DNA of 64,000 nt from an uncultured Acetatifactor sp. (lineage in GTDB: Bacteria > Bacillota > Clostridia > Lachnospirales > Lachnospiraceae), in assembly GCA_910584865.1 (NCBI GenBank), contig CAJUCE010000007.1:1-64000 (forward strand), given 5' to 3'. The notes below the pieces were generated by a model. The model saw only the letters and a list, made by a program, of their open reading frames with translations, did no database searches and was not told the DNA's origin. The position numbers were made by a program, and so were the translations under genes. Of the stretch, positions 8,577 to 16,518 are shown in pieces. Within the stretch, counting starts at the first letter, position 1; every line of letters begins with the position of its first letter.

Positions 8577-9596
8577 ATGGGACGGTATGATGAGAGATAT
8601 GATATACGATTAGCAAGATATGACGAGATTCCTCAAATTATGGCATTTATAGAGAATAACTGGAAAAAGGGGCATATACTTGCGAGAGACAGAGGATTCT
8701 TTGAATATGAGTTTTTGGAAGAGGACGGGACCGTAAATGTGCTGCTTGCGATAGATCGTAAGAAGCAGACGATCGAGGCGATGCAAGGCATTTTAAAGGC
8801 GTCCAGAGACAAGAATCATCTTGACATTTGGGGTTCCTGTTGGAAAGTATTGCCCGGCAATCTGCCGATGCTTGGATTTGAGGTATGGGATCAATGTACA
8901 GTTCAAACGGGAGCGCGGTATCAGTTAGGGATAGGGGGAAATCCGAACACGGCAAAAGTAGTAGTGGAAAGAATGCTCCATACGAAATTAATTAAGATGA
9001 AGCAATATTACATACTTAATGATTTAAAGAAAGAATTTCATATCGCTAAAATAGTATATAAAGAAAAAATGCATAAGATTAGCGCGCCGTACTTTTTGGT
9101 GGAACAGATGTATGATGAAGAACAGTTTTTACGCTGTTATCCGGATATCGATAACCCGGCAGCAGTACCCTACAAGGACGCGTGGTATCTGACAAAAAAA
9201 TACTTTCATCATCCGATTTATGATTATGAGGTATATCGGATAAGCGATCAGAGAAAAACGCAGTCCTTTTTTGTAATTCGGATACAGGAGTATGGCACAG
9301 GCAAGGCTGCACGCATGGTAGATTATGTTGGTGACTGTTCTGCAATCGCGTACACTGGTAACTTTTTTAGAAATTATCTGGAAGAGACAAATTGCGAATA
9401 TATAGATTTTTATAACTATGGATTTAAGGAACAATCCCTTTTGTCTGCAGGCTTCATTGAAAGGACGGAGGGAGATGCAAATATTATCCCAAATTATTTT
9501 CATCCGTTTGTTCAGGAAAATATCGATATATGGATACAGCCCATAGATGGAGTGATTTATTGTAAAGCGGACGGGGATCAGGACAGGCCGTGCTAA
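8577..9596 (+). CDS. GNAT-like acyltransferase-type protein
   Basis: A 339-residue protein whose first 150 residues resemble a GNAT domain: a RLARYDEIPQIMAFIENNW start, a central VLLAIDRKKQTIEAMQGIL strand pair, and an LGIGGNPNTAKVVVERML segment in the place of the acetyl-CoA loop and following helix. The second half may be a further GNAT-like fold, as in proteins that acylate sugars in glycan loci. Only one base separates it from the deacetylase, so the pair could swap one acyl group for another on the same nitrogen. This is inference from order; I do not recognise a named family. Confidence 0.5.
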   Translation: MGRYDERYDIRLARYDEIPQIMAFIENNWKKGHILARDRGFFEYEFLEEDGTVNVLLAIDRKKQTIEAMQGILKASRDKNHLDIWGSCWKVLPGNLPMLGFEVWDQCTVQTGARYQLGIGGNPNTAKVVVERMLHTKLIKMKQYYILNDLKKEFHIAKIVYKEKMHKISAPYFLVEQMYDEEQFLRCYPDIDNPAAVPYKDAWYLTKKYFHHPIYDYEVYRISDQRKTQSFFVIRIQEYGTGKAARMVDYVGDCSAIAYTGNFFRNYLEETNCEYIDFYNYGFKEQSLLSAGFIERTEGDANIIPNYFHPFVQENIDIWIQPIDGVIYCKADGDQDRPC

Positions 9597-9646
9597 TAGC
9601 AAGCATCAGTAAAAATATAAGGAGAATATTTCGATAGGAGAGAGTC

Positions 9647-10387
9647 ATGCTTGAAGGGAAAAATGTAATTATTACAGGTTGTTTGCAAGGCATTGGAAAA
9701 GAAACCATGGCTGTTTTTGCTCAAAACAGGGCAAATATCATTGCGTGTTCCTATAGGCAGGATGAGGAATTTGCCGGCTTCTGTAAGCAGATGGCAAAGG
9801 AAAACAATATAGAAATTCTGCCGGTATATTTTGACATGAATGATAATGAGGCAGTTAAAAATGCTGCAAAACAAATTATTTCATGGAAGAAAGAAATTCA
9901 TGGTCTTGTAAATATTGCGGGTATGAATCGAGATGCCTATTTTAATATGTTATCATATCAGGATCTGTATGATACTTTTCAGGTGAATTTTTTTGCACAG
10001 ATTCTTTTTACACAATATATAGCTAGGTGGATGCAAAGGAAAAAGACAAAGGGAAGCATTGTTTTTACTTCCAGTATAGCTGCCCTTGTTGGTGCCGAAG
10101 GACAAGTTGCTTACGGAGCTTCCAAGGCAGCCCTTATTGGCGCAATGAGGAGTATGGCAATCGAGTTGGGGAAAGACGGGATCAGAGTGAATGCCGTAGC
10201 TCCCGGCGTTATCCATTCTCCGATGACGCAACAGTTGGATGATGCTCTGATCTGTGACAGGGTGATGAAAATGGATATACCCAGGCTGGGAAATGCAGAC
10301 GAAGTTTCCAACCTTTATATGTTTCTTGTCTCTGATTTGGCCAGCCATATTACAGGTCAGGTGATGCGTATAGACGGAGGAATGTAA
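9647..10387 (+). CDS. SDR-family reductase 1 of 4 (FabG-like)
   Basis: Classical short-chain dehydrogenase of 246 residues: TGCLQGIGKE cofactor loop, NIAG in the place of NNAG, FTSSIAAL with the catalytic Ser, and YGASKAA with Tyr and Lys. The C-terminal ITGQVMRIDGGM is typical of FabG-like 3-oxoacyl-ACP reductases. First of four consecutive SDR genes, and upstream of an acyl carrier protein at 16171, so a reduction on an acyl-ACP is plausible; a sugar substrate is also possible, since SDRs are common in nonulosonate loci. Spacing to the next SDR is 2 bases. Confidence 0.88.
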   Translation: MLEGKNVIITGCLQGIGKETMAVFAQNRANIIACSYRQDEEFAGFCKQMAKENNIEILPVYFDMNDNEAVKNAAKQIISWKKEIHGLVNIAGMNRDAYFNMLSYQDLYDTFQVNFFAQILFTQYIARWMQRKKTKGSIVFTSSIAALVGAEGQVAYGASKAALIGAMRSMAIELGKDGIRVNAVAPGVIHSPMTQQLDDALICDRVMKMDIPRLGNADEVSNLYMFLVSDLASHITGQVMRIDGGM

Positions 10388-10389
10388 CG

Positions 10390-11160
10390 ATGAAAAAAGT
10401 TCTGGAAAATAAGACGGTTTTTATCACAGGGACTGCGCGGGGAATCGGGAAGTCTTTGGTAGAAGTGTGTGCGGCACACGGTGCAAATATTATTGCGCAT
10501 GCCAGAAAGGAAGATGTCGGACACAAAGAATTCTGTGAAAAGATTTCAGAAGAAAATGGTATCAGAATATTTCCAAGCTATTTTGATCTAACAGACCAAG
10601 GCGCGGTCAAGAATGCATTTAAAGAGATATGCGCCTTGAAAATATCTGTGGATGGACTGGTTAATAATGCAGGAATTGGGGGAAATTCACTGTTTCAGAT
10701 GACACGAATGGAAGAGCTGAGAGAGATATTCGAGGTGGATTTCTTCGGGCCGTATTTTCTGACGCAATGTATTGTCAAACTGATGCTGCGTCAGAAACGT
10801 GGAAGCATTGTCAATATCTCATCGACATCTGCATTAGACGGGAATTCCGGAAAAACGGCATATGGTTCGGCAAAGGCTGCGCTCCTGACTATGACAAAGT
10901 GTGTTGCGGAAGAGCTGGGAACCAGCGGAATTCGGGCCAATGTGATCTGTCCGGGTGTTACGGAAACGGAGATGATCAAGGAAATGCCGGAATATATCAT
11001 TGATATTGAAAGAGATGCGACATATCTTGGCAGCCTTGCAAAGACTGATGACATTGCAAAGACGGTGGTCTTTTTATTGTCAGATCTGTCAAGTTATATT
11101 ACGGGCCAAGTAATCCGCGTGGATGGGGGGAAGACATTATATCGTAAACGAAAGAATTAA
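10390..11160 (+). CDS. SDR-family reductase 2 of 4 (FabG-like)
   Basis: 256-residue SDR with TGTARGIGKS cofactor loop, NNAGIGG, VNISSTSAL with catalytic Ser, and YGSAKAA for Tyr/Lys. It ends with ITGQVIRVDGGK plus a short basic tail. The aspartate of the NAD-binding aspartate motif is conserved in the SYFDLTD segment shared with its neighbours, showing a common origin by tandem duplication. All catalytic residues are intact, so this is not a decaying copy. Function as for SDR 1: an NAD(P)H-dependent keto reduction of unknown substrate. Confidence 0.88.
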   Translation: MKKVLENKTVFITGTARGIGKSLVEVCAAHGANIIAHARKEDVGHKEFCEKISEENGIRIFPSYFDLTDQGAVKNAFKEICALKISVDGLVNNAGIGGNSLFQMTRMEELREIFEVDFFGPYFLTQCIVKLMLRQKRGSIVNISSTSALDGNSGKTAYGSAKAALLTMTKCVAEELGTSGIRANVICPGVTETEMIKEMPEYIIDIERDATYLGSLAKTDDIAKTVVFLLSDLSSYITGQVIRVDGGKTLYRKRKN

Positions 11161-11211
11161 ATGAAAATGATTTATCGGTTCAAAAACATGGAGTGAGAGG
11201 AGCTAAGATTC

Positions 11212-11949
11212 ATGGATAGAAGAACGGTATTAGTAACAGGCAGCAATGGAGGAATAGGCAGGACAATTACAGAAAAATTTGCTGAGAATGGCTATCATAT
11301 AGTGGCACATTCCAGAAGAAATACCGAGGAGATTGACGGATTTTTAACGAATCTACAGAAAAAGTATGGAATCAATACCTACAAAGTGATCTTTGATGTC
11401 ACGGACTCCTGTGCCATGAAATCTGAAATTAAAAGAATAAGAAAAGAGAAAGTAGAGATTGACACGTTAGTTAATTGCGCAGGGGTTGCAGGAGGAAATT
11501 TGCTGGCTATCACGCCCATGAAAGAGATAAGGCAGATTTTTGACGTAAATTTATTTGCCTATATGGAGCTTGCACAGTTGCTCATTAAGCCAATGATAAG
11601 GAAAAAACGGGGGAGTATCGTTAATATAGCATCTTTTGAAGGGATCAATCTGTATCCGGGAAATTCGGCTTATGGGGTTTCCAAGGCGGCTGTAATAGCC
11701 TGGACGAAGGTGCTAGCAAAAGAAGTGGGAGACTTTGGCATACGTGTCAATGCCGTAGCTCCGGGATTTGTAGATACGGAGATGGCTCGGCATACGGGGG
11801 AGCAGGAGAGAAACAGAATGTTGGAAAACAGTGCGTTTAAAAGGCTGGCTGAGCCGGGAGAAATAGCAGATGCAGTGTACTTTCTTGCATCAGACAACGC
11901 TTCGTTTATTACCGGCGAAGTGATGCGAGTAGACGGAGGAATGATTTAA
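11212..11949 (+). CDS. SDR-family reductase 3 of 4 (FabG-like)
   Basis: 245-residue SDR: TGSNGGIGRT loop, NCAGVAG, VNIASFEG (Ser of the usual triad position shifted within IASFEG) and YGVSKAA with Tyr/Lys; ending FITGEVMRVDGGM. A 51-base gap with a GAGAGGAGC ribosome site separates it from SDR 2. The IAS-F-EG block differs from the ISS/TSS blocks of the sister proteins, hinting at a different substrate pocket. Co-transcription with the rest is expected from direction and spacing. Confidence 0.87.
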   Translation: MDRRTVLVTGSNGGIGRTITEKFAENGYHIVAHSRRNTEEIDGFLTNLQKKYGINTYKVIFDVTDSCAMKSEIKRIRKEKVEIDTLVNCAGVAGGNLLAITPMKEIRQIFDVNLFAYMELAQLLIKPMIRKKRGSIVNIASFEGINLYPGNSAYGVSKAAVIAWTKVLAKEVGDFGIRVNAVAPGFVDTEMARHTGEQERNRMLENSAFKRLAEPGEIADAVYFLASDNASFITGEVMRVDGGMI

Positions 11950-11966
11950 GGGATGGGGGAATTGAC

Positions 11967-12719
11967 ATGCTTACAGGAAAAACCGCTATTATAACGGGAG
12001 CGAACAGAGGGATCGGATTAGAGACAGTTGAAGTTTTTGCAGAACATAAGGCGGTTATTTGGGCATGTGCGCGTACGCAGTCGGATGCGTTTGAGGATAA
12101 AATAGCGGAGATAGCAAAAAGAAATGCAACCATAATAAGCCCTGTCTATTTTGATGTAACGGATAAGGCTGCAGTGAAAAGCGCTGTCAACATGATGGGA
12201 AAGAACACCAAGCCTATCGATATTCTTGTCAATAATGCAGGTATTGACGCACAGGCACTTTTTCGGATGACATCACTTGAAACAGTGCAGGAGAGCCTGA
12301 ATGTCAATTTTTTATCCCAAGTCTATCTGGCTCAGCAAGTATCACGGTATATGATAAAAGCGAAGAGGGGGAGTATTATAAATATGGCATCTGTTTCAGG
12401 AATCGTAAATAGCCAGGGCGACATTGCTTATGGGAGCAGCAAAGCGGCCAGTATATTCTCGACAAAAACAATGGCTTTAGAATTGGGTTCATATGGCATA
12501 AGAGTGAATTCTGTTTCGCCGGGATTTATTGCTACGGATATGTGGAAAGACAGAAAAGCCGAAGTATACGATAAGGTTTTGAGCGAAACGCCGCTTGGAC
12601 GGCAGGGAATACCAAGGGAGGTAGCGAATGCCATACTGTTTCTTGCGTCAGATATGTCGTCATACATTACAGGGCAAAACATTGTGGTAGATGGCGGGAG
12701 AATGAGCGGCAGGGTTTAG
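11967..12719 (+). CDS. SDR-family reductase 4 of 4 (FabG-like)
   Basis: 250-residue SDR with TGANRGIGLE loop, NNAGIDA, INMASVSGI with catalytic Ser, and YGSSKAAS for Tyr/Lys; ends YITGQNIVVDGGR. It lies 17 bases after SDR 3 and 57 bases before the second neuB. Closest in layout to 3-oxoacyl-ACP reductases. With SDRs 1-3 it forms a four-gene tandem array in which each copy keeps its catalytic residues, arguing for four distinct or serial reduction steps or alternative acyl substrates. Confidence 0.88.
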   Translation: MLTGKTAIITGANRGIGLETVEVFAEHKAVIWACARTQSDAFEDKIAEIAKRNATIISPVYFDVTDKAAVKSAVNMMGKNTKPIDILVNNAGIDAQALFRMTSLETVQESLNVNFLSQVYLAQQVSRYMIKAKRGSIINMASVSGIVNSQGDIAYGSSKAASIFSTKTMALELGSYGIRVNSVSPGFIATDMWKDRKAEVYDKVLSETPLGRQGIPREVANAILFLASDMSSYITGQNIVVDGGRMSGRV

Positions 12720-12776
12720 GATTATGGTGATATGCGCGGTCTTGAATAACCGGAGTCTATTGTAAAGGAGATCGAT

Positions 12777-13814
12777 ATGCTGCTGAAAACCGGGAGAAAT
12801 ATATCAAACGGCGGTGAGCCGTATATTGTGGCTGAGTTGAATTCAAGTCATAATGGTAAAATTGAGATTGCAAGGGAAATGATTGACGCGGCAAAGGAAT
12901 GCGGCTGCGATGCTGTGAAATTCCAGTCTTGGTCGGCGGAGTCGCTGTACTGTCGTGACTATTACGAACAGAATCCCATTTCTAAAAGAATGGTCAGCAG
13001 GTTTTCACTGAAACCGGCGGTATTATTAGAATTATCCAAATATTGTGACAGTATCGGCATTGATTTTTCTTCCACGCCGTATTCTCTTGAAGAGGTGGAT
13101 TTTTTAATTGATCAGTGTTGTGCGCCGTTTGTTAAAGTGGCCTCTATGGATATTAACAATCTTCCATATTTGAAATATATTGCAAAAAAGAACATACCGA
13201 TTATCCTGTCGACAGGGATGGCGACGTTAGAGGAAATAGAGATGGCGGTGGATGTGATTGAAAACTCAGGCAATACCGATATTTGTATCTTGCATTGCGT
13301 TTCCATATATCCGGTAGAGGCACAATTTGTTAATTTGCATAATATGGTCATGCTGAAAGAAAAATTCCCTGATTATGCAGTCGGATATTCTGACCATACG
13401 ATAGGCAGTGAGGCGGCATGTGCCGCTGTTGCCCTTGGAGCAGCCCTTATAGAAAAGCATTTTACTCTTGATAATAAAAAAATCGGATGGGACAATCAGA
13501 TGGCCACAGAACCTGCCGACATGAAGGCGTTGGTGGACAGATGCCACAAAGCGCATAGTTCTTTAGGGAAATATGAGAGAGAACTGACATTAGACGAATT
13601 GGATCAGCGAAAGAAAATGCGCAGAAGTATTGTTGCCGCGTTAGATATGTCAAGAGGACACGTAATTGAAGAGGATGACATTACAGCCAAACGTCCGGGG
13701 GAAGGGATACCGGTGGATCAGTATAAAAGGATAGTCGGCCAAGTGTTAATACAAGATGTGCATAAGGATCAAATGATTCTCAATGAATACTTATGTGAGA
13801 GGGGAACGGAATGA
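12777..13814 (+). CDS. neuB: second NeuB-family PEP-aldose condensing enzyme
   Basis: 345 residues, NeuB architecture: IVAELNSSHNG at the N terminus (first paralogue: VAEIGCNHNG), ILSTGMATLEEI, GYSDHTIG, LIEKHFTLD, and a C-terminal SAF domain with KRPGEGIPV. The N-terminal ELNSSHNG differs from the usual E-x-G/N-x-N-H-N-G pattern, so substrate preference may differ. Good ribosome site AAAGGAGAT. Its last 4 bases overlap the LuxE-like start (ATGA), tying it to the acyl genes and not to the neuB-neuA-neuC cluster. It may condense PEP with a different aldehyde; this is inference from context. Confidence 0.88.
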   Translation: MLLKTGRNISNGGEPYIVAELNSSHNGKIEIAREMIDAAKECGCDAVKFQSWSAESLYCRDYYEQNPISKRMVSRFSLKPAVLLELSKYCDSIGIDFSSTPYSLEEVDFLIDQCCAPFVKVASMDINNLPYLKYIAKKNIPIILSTGMATLEEIEMAVDVIENSGNTDICILHCVSIYPVEAQFVNLHNMVMLKEKFPDYAVGYSDHTIGSEAACAAVALGAALIEKHFTLDNKKIGWDNQMATEPADMKALVDRCHKAHSSLGKYERELTLDELDQRKKMRRSIVAALDMSRGHVIEEDDITAKRPGEGIPVDQYKRIVGQVLIQDVHKDQMILNEYLCERGTE

Positions 13815-14887
13815 TTGATAATTTTCATAAGTTACAACCTTATTCCCTGGAGAAAACGGAAAAAGCACAACTGCTGTTAGGAGAATTAAAAGAGCTAACT
13901 GAAATACACCGTACAAAATGCGTTGAATATGCTAATTATCTTGATGCAATTGGATATGATTTTGACCGGGCGCAGGCATTAGAGGAAATACCATTTGTGC
14001 CGATTCGAGTTTTTAAAGAGCTGAAGATGAAGAGTATTCCGGATGAAGCTGTGTTTAAAGTCATGATGTCATCAGGAACAAGCGGGCAGAAACAGGCAAA
14101 AATATATTTAGATAAAGAAAACGCAATACTCCAGCAGAAGGTATTGCTTCGGCTTCTTGGCGATTTTGTCGGTCCTAAGCGTCTGCCCATGCTTGTGATA
14201 GATTCCCGTGCAACGATACGTGACCGCCGTTTATTTACTACCAGGGGCGCCACTATAATGGGGCTTGATTTTATGGCTAAGAAGATGGTGTTTGCACTTG
14301 ATGATGAGATGGCTTTAGATGTGGATACTTTAGTAGATTTTGTAAGTACCTATGGAAACGATAGGTTTCTGATCTTTGGTTTTACATTTATGGTATGGCA
14401 GCATCTTTTTGATGAATTAGAGAGAAGAAAGGTTAAGCTTGATTTGTCGAATGGATATTTGCTAACGGCTGGAGGCTGGAAGAAATTAAGAAATGAGGCC
14501 GTATCGGACAAAGACTTTAAAAAGCGAGGAGAGAGAGTTTGCGGAATTAGACATTATGTAGATCATTATGGCATGGCAGAGCAGACAGGGTGCATATATG
14601 CAGAGTGTGAGTACGGCCATCTTCATGCGAGCATATACTCAGATATTATTGTGAGGAGATATAAGGATTTTATGCCATCTGAATATGGGGAACAGGGCTT
14701 TATTCAGGTATTGTCCAGTTTGCCGCATTCTTATCCGGGACACTCTATATTGACGGAAGATGAGGGCATTATTCTTGGCGAGGATGATTGCCCGTGCGGA
14801 CGAAAGGGAAAATATATTCAGGTTCTTGGAAGAATGAAAAATGCGGAGATAAGGGGGTGCAGCGATACCTATGCAGCTATGTTTTAG
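13811..14887 (+). CDS. LuxE/acyl-protein synthetase family (first copy)
   Basis: LuxE enzymes activate a fatty acid with ATP and pass the acyl group to LuxC. The 358-residue protein has the ATP-loop SSGTSGQKQAKI (about residues 87-98), IPFVPIRVFKELKMKS, FGFTFMVWQHL, and HYGMAEQTGCIYAECE followed by a C-rich end with GEDDCPCGRKGKY. Length and motif order match LuxE/PaaK-like ligases found outside luminous bacteria. Start overlaps neuB2 by 4 bases; the 3' end overlaps the LuxC-like gene by 17 bases. With no luxAB in the window the product is not for light. Confidence 0.85.
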   Translation: MIDNFHKLQPYSLEKTEKAQLLLGELKELTEIHRTKCVEYANYLDAIGYDFDRAQALEEIPFVPIRVFKELKMKSIPDEAVFKVMMSSGTSGQKQAKIYLDKENAILQQKVLLRLLGDFVGPKRLPMLVIDSRATIRDRRLFTTRGATIMGLDFMAKKMVFALDDEMALDVDTLVDFVSTYGNDRFLIFGFTFMVWQHLFDELERRKVKLDLSNGYLLTAGGWKKLRNEAVSDKDFKKRGERVCGIRHYVDHYGMAEQTGCIYAECEYGHLHASIYSDIIVRRYKDFMPSEYGEQGFIQVLSSLPHSYPGHSILTEDEGIILGEDDCPCGRKGKYIQVLGRMKNAEIRGCSDTYAAMF

Positions 14888-16064
14888 TCATATGGATTTT
14901 CTTGTCGGCAATAGAGAAATTCTTGAGCAGATGGAAAATGTGCGGGTGCTTCCTTTGTTTTCAGATAAGGTATTGCATTTTTTCGATTGCCTTTCCAAAA
15001 AGCTGATACAAAGCAATGAGGCAAAACGGTATCCAGATGTGATCGCATATGCGTTCTGGATCAGAAGGTCATCATTGGAAAGGGTAAGGAATCAATATAA
15101 ATCAAACAAACAAAAAATGGGGAGAGGAGTCGCATTTCAGATAGCGCCGTCCAATATTCCGGTTCAGTTTGCTGTTTCCATGACCTATGCTCTCACAGCC
15201 GGCAACGCATCGATTGTACGAATATCTGATAAAAAATTCGAGCAGGTAGATATTATTTGCGGAGCTGTTCAAGCTGTTTTAAAAGATTCGTGCCCGGAGC
15301 TGGCGCCGTATATATGCGTTGCCCGATATCCGCACAACGATGAAATAACGCAAATCTTAACAAGAATGTGCGATGTCAGGATGATATGGGGAGGAAACAA
15401 AACGATAGCGAATATACGCAGAGCAACTATCAATGCCAGATGCATTGATCTTGGCTTTGCGGACAGGTATTCCATAGCGGTTTTTGATGCGGACAATTAT
15501 TTGAAGAAGGATGCAGGGCAGGTTGCAGATGATTTTTATAATGATACCTATTTTTCTGACCAGAACGCATGTAGTTCTCCGCGGCTGATCATATGGACAG
15601 GCAGCAAAATATCAGAAGCAAAACAACAGTTTTGGAGCGAATTGGAGAAAGTGGTATCCGAAAAATATCAGATGGATCCGATATGCAGTTCTGACAAACT
15701 GCTAAAAACAGCAATTTGCGCCGCTGAACATCCTGACATTAGGGAAGTGAAGGAAAGTAATTTGCTTGTAAGAATACAGCTACCTTCCTTGTATGATGAC
15801 ATTATGGACTATAAAGGAAATTGTGGTTATTTTTTTGAATATGGCGTGGAAGACCTGCAGGAAATTGTTCCAATATTAAAAAAGGAATGCCAGACAATTG
15901 CATATATCGGTGATATAGAAGACAAACTTCGAAAAATAATTAGTGATAACGGAGTTAAGGGCGTTGACAGGATTGTTCCTGTGGGACATGCGGCGGACAT
16001 TGCATTTGTGTGGGATGGCCTTGATCTGCCCAACATTTTGTCACGTCAAATTGGCAATGTATAG
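14871..16064 (+). CDS. LuxC-family acyl-CoA/acyl-protein reductase (first copy)
   Basis: LuxC reduces an enzyme-bound acyl group with NADPH to an aldehyde. The 397-residue protein keeps the catalytic cysteine in DQNACSSPR (Cys234 from this start) and the aldehyde-dehydrogenase-like fold: GRGVAFQIAPSNIPVQFA near residue 85 and VRMIWGGNKTI near residue 170. Translation is coupled to LuxE: the ATG sits 17 bases before the LuxE stop behind an AAGGGGGTG site coded inside LuxE. A second pair with the same arrangement is at 18665-20948. Confidence 0.85.
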   Translation: MQLCFSHMDFLVGNREILEQMENVRVLPLFSDKVLHFFDCLSKKLIQSNEAKRYPDVIAYAFWIRRSSLERVRNQYKSNKQKMGRGVAFQIAPSNIPVQFAVSMTYALTAGNASIVRISDKKFEQVDIICGAVQAVLKDSCPELAPYICVARYPHNDEITQILTRMCDVRMIWGGNKTIANIRRATINARCIDLGFADRYSIAVFDADNYLKKDAGQVADDFYNDTYFSDQNACSSPRLIIWTGSKISEAKQQFWSELEKVVSEKYQMDPICSSDKLLKTAICAAEHPDIREVKESNLLVRIQLPSLYDDIMDYKGNCGYFFEYGVEDLQEIVPILKKECQTIAYIGDIEDKLRKIISDNGVKGVDRIVPVGHAADIAFVWDGLDLPNILSRQIGNV

Positions 16065-16085
16065 AGTTATGGGAATAGGACAAGG

Positions 16086-16178
16086 ATGTTTCTTCAAAAT
16101 TATGATGCTAAATCAGATATGTTTTCCATGCTATCTGATATGGACATAAAAATAAGAGAGGTAAAAGAAAATGACTAA
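16086..16178 (+). CDS. possible 30-residue ORF coupled to the acyl carrier protein
   Basis: Between the LuxC-like gene and the ACP gene an ATG at 16086 follows GGGAATAGG and reads 30 codons, rich in Asp, Met and Lys, to a TAA that overlaps the ACP start as ATGACTAA. No known family. It could be a leader that couples translation of the ACP, a remnant of a lost gene, or chance. Only the overlap and purine-rich upstream tract speak for it. Confidence 0.25.
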   Translation: MFLQNYDAKSDMFSMLSDMDIKIREVKEND

Positions 16179-16410
16179 TTATGAAAAGTATGTAAATGTA
16201 TTTGTTGAGACTTTTTCAGTTTCTGCCGAGCAGGTTGAAAAGCTGGAGTATCAGGGGATTTCTGAATGGGATTCCGTAGGGCACATGGGGCTTATTGCGG
16301 CGCTTGAGGATGCTTTTGATATTATGATGGATACAGATGACATCATTGATTTTAGTTCCTTTGAAAAAGGAAAGGAAATTCTTGCCAATAATTATGAGGT
16401 TGAATTTTAA
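16171..16410 (+). CDS. dedicated acyl carrier protein
   Basis: 79 acidic residues with the phosphopantetheine attachment motif EWDSVGHM (Ser35) on helix 2, the expected ACP length and a FEKGKEILANN-type third and fourth helix. ACPs carry acyl chains as thioesters. Placement between LuxE-LuxC and the AMP ligase / thioesterase suggests a dedicated carrier for this locus and not the fatty-acid-synthase ACP. GAGAGG upstream gives a clear ribosome site. The phosphopantetheinyl transferase is not in the window. Confidence 0.9.
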   Translation: MTNYEKYVNVFVETFSVSAEQVEKLEYQGISEWDSVGHMGLIAALEDAFDIMMDTDDIIDFSSFEKGKEILANNYEVEF

Positions 16411-16518
16411 AGTGTGGATAACGCTCCTGTGAGAAGAGGAAAGAAATTCTGAAAAAATGAGGTTGAGCTTTGAGGTAACATTGTCTGTGCCTGCGTTCTG
16501 CTGTAAAGGAGATTACAC

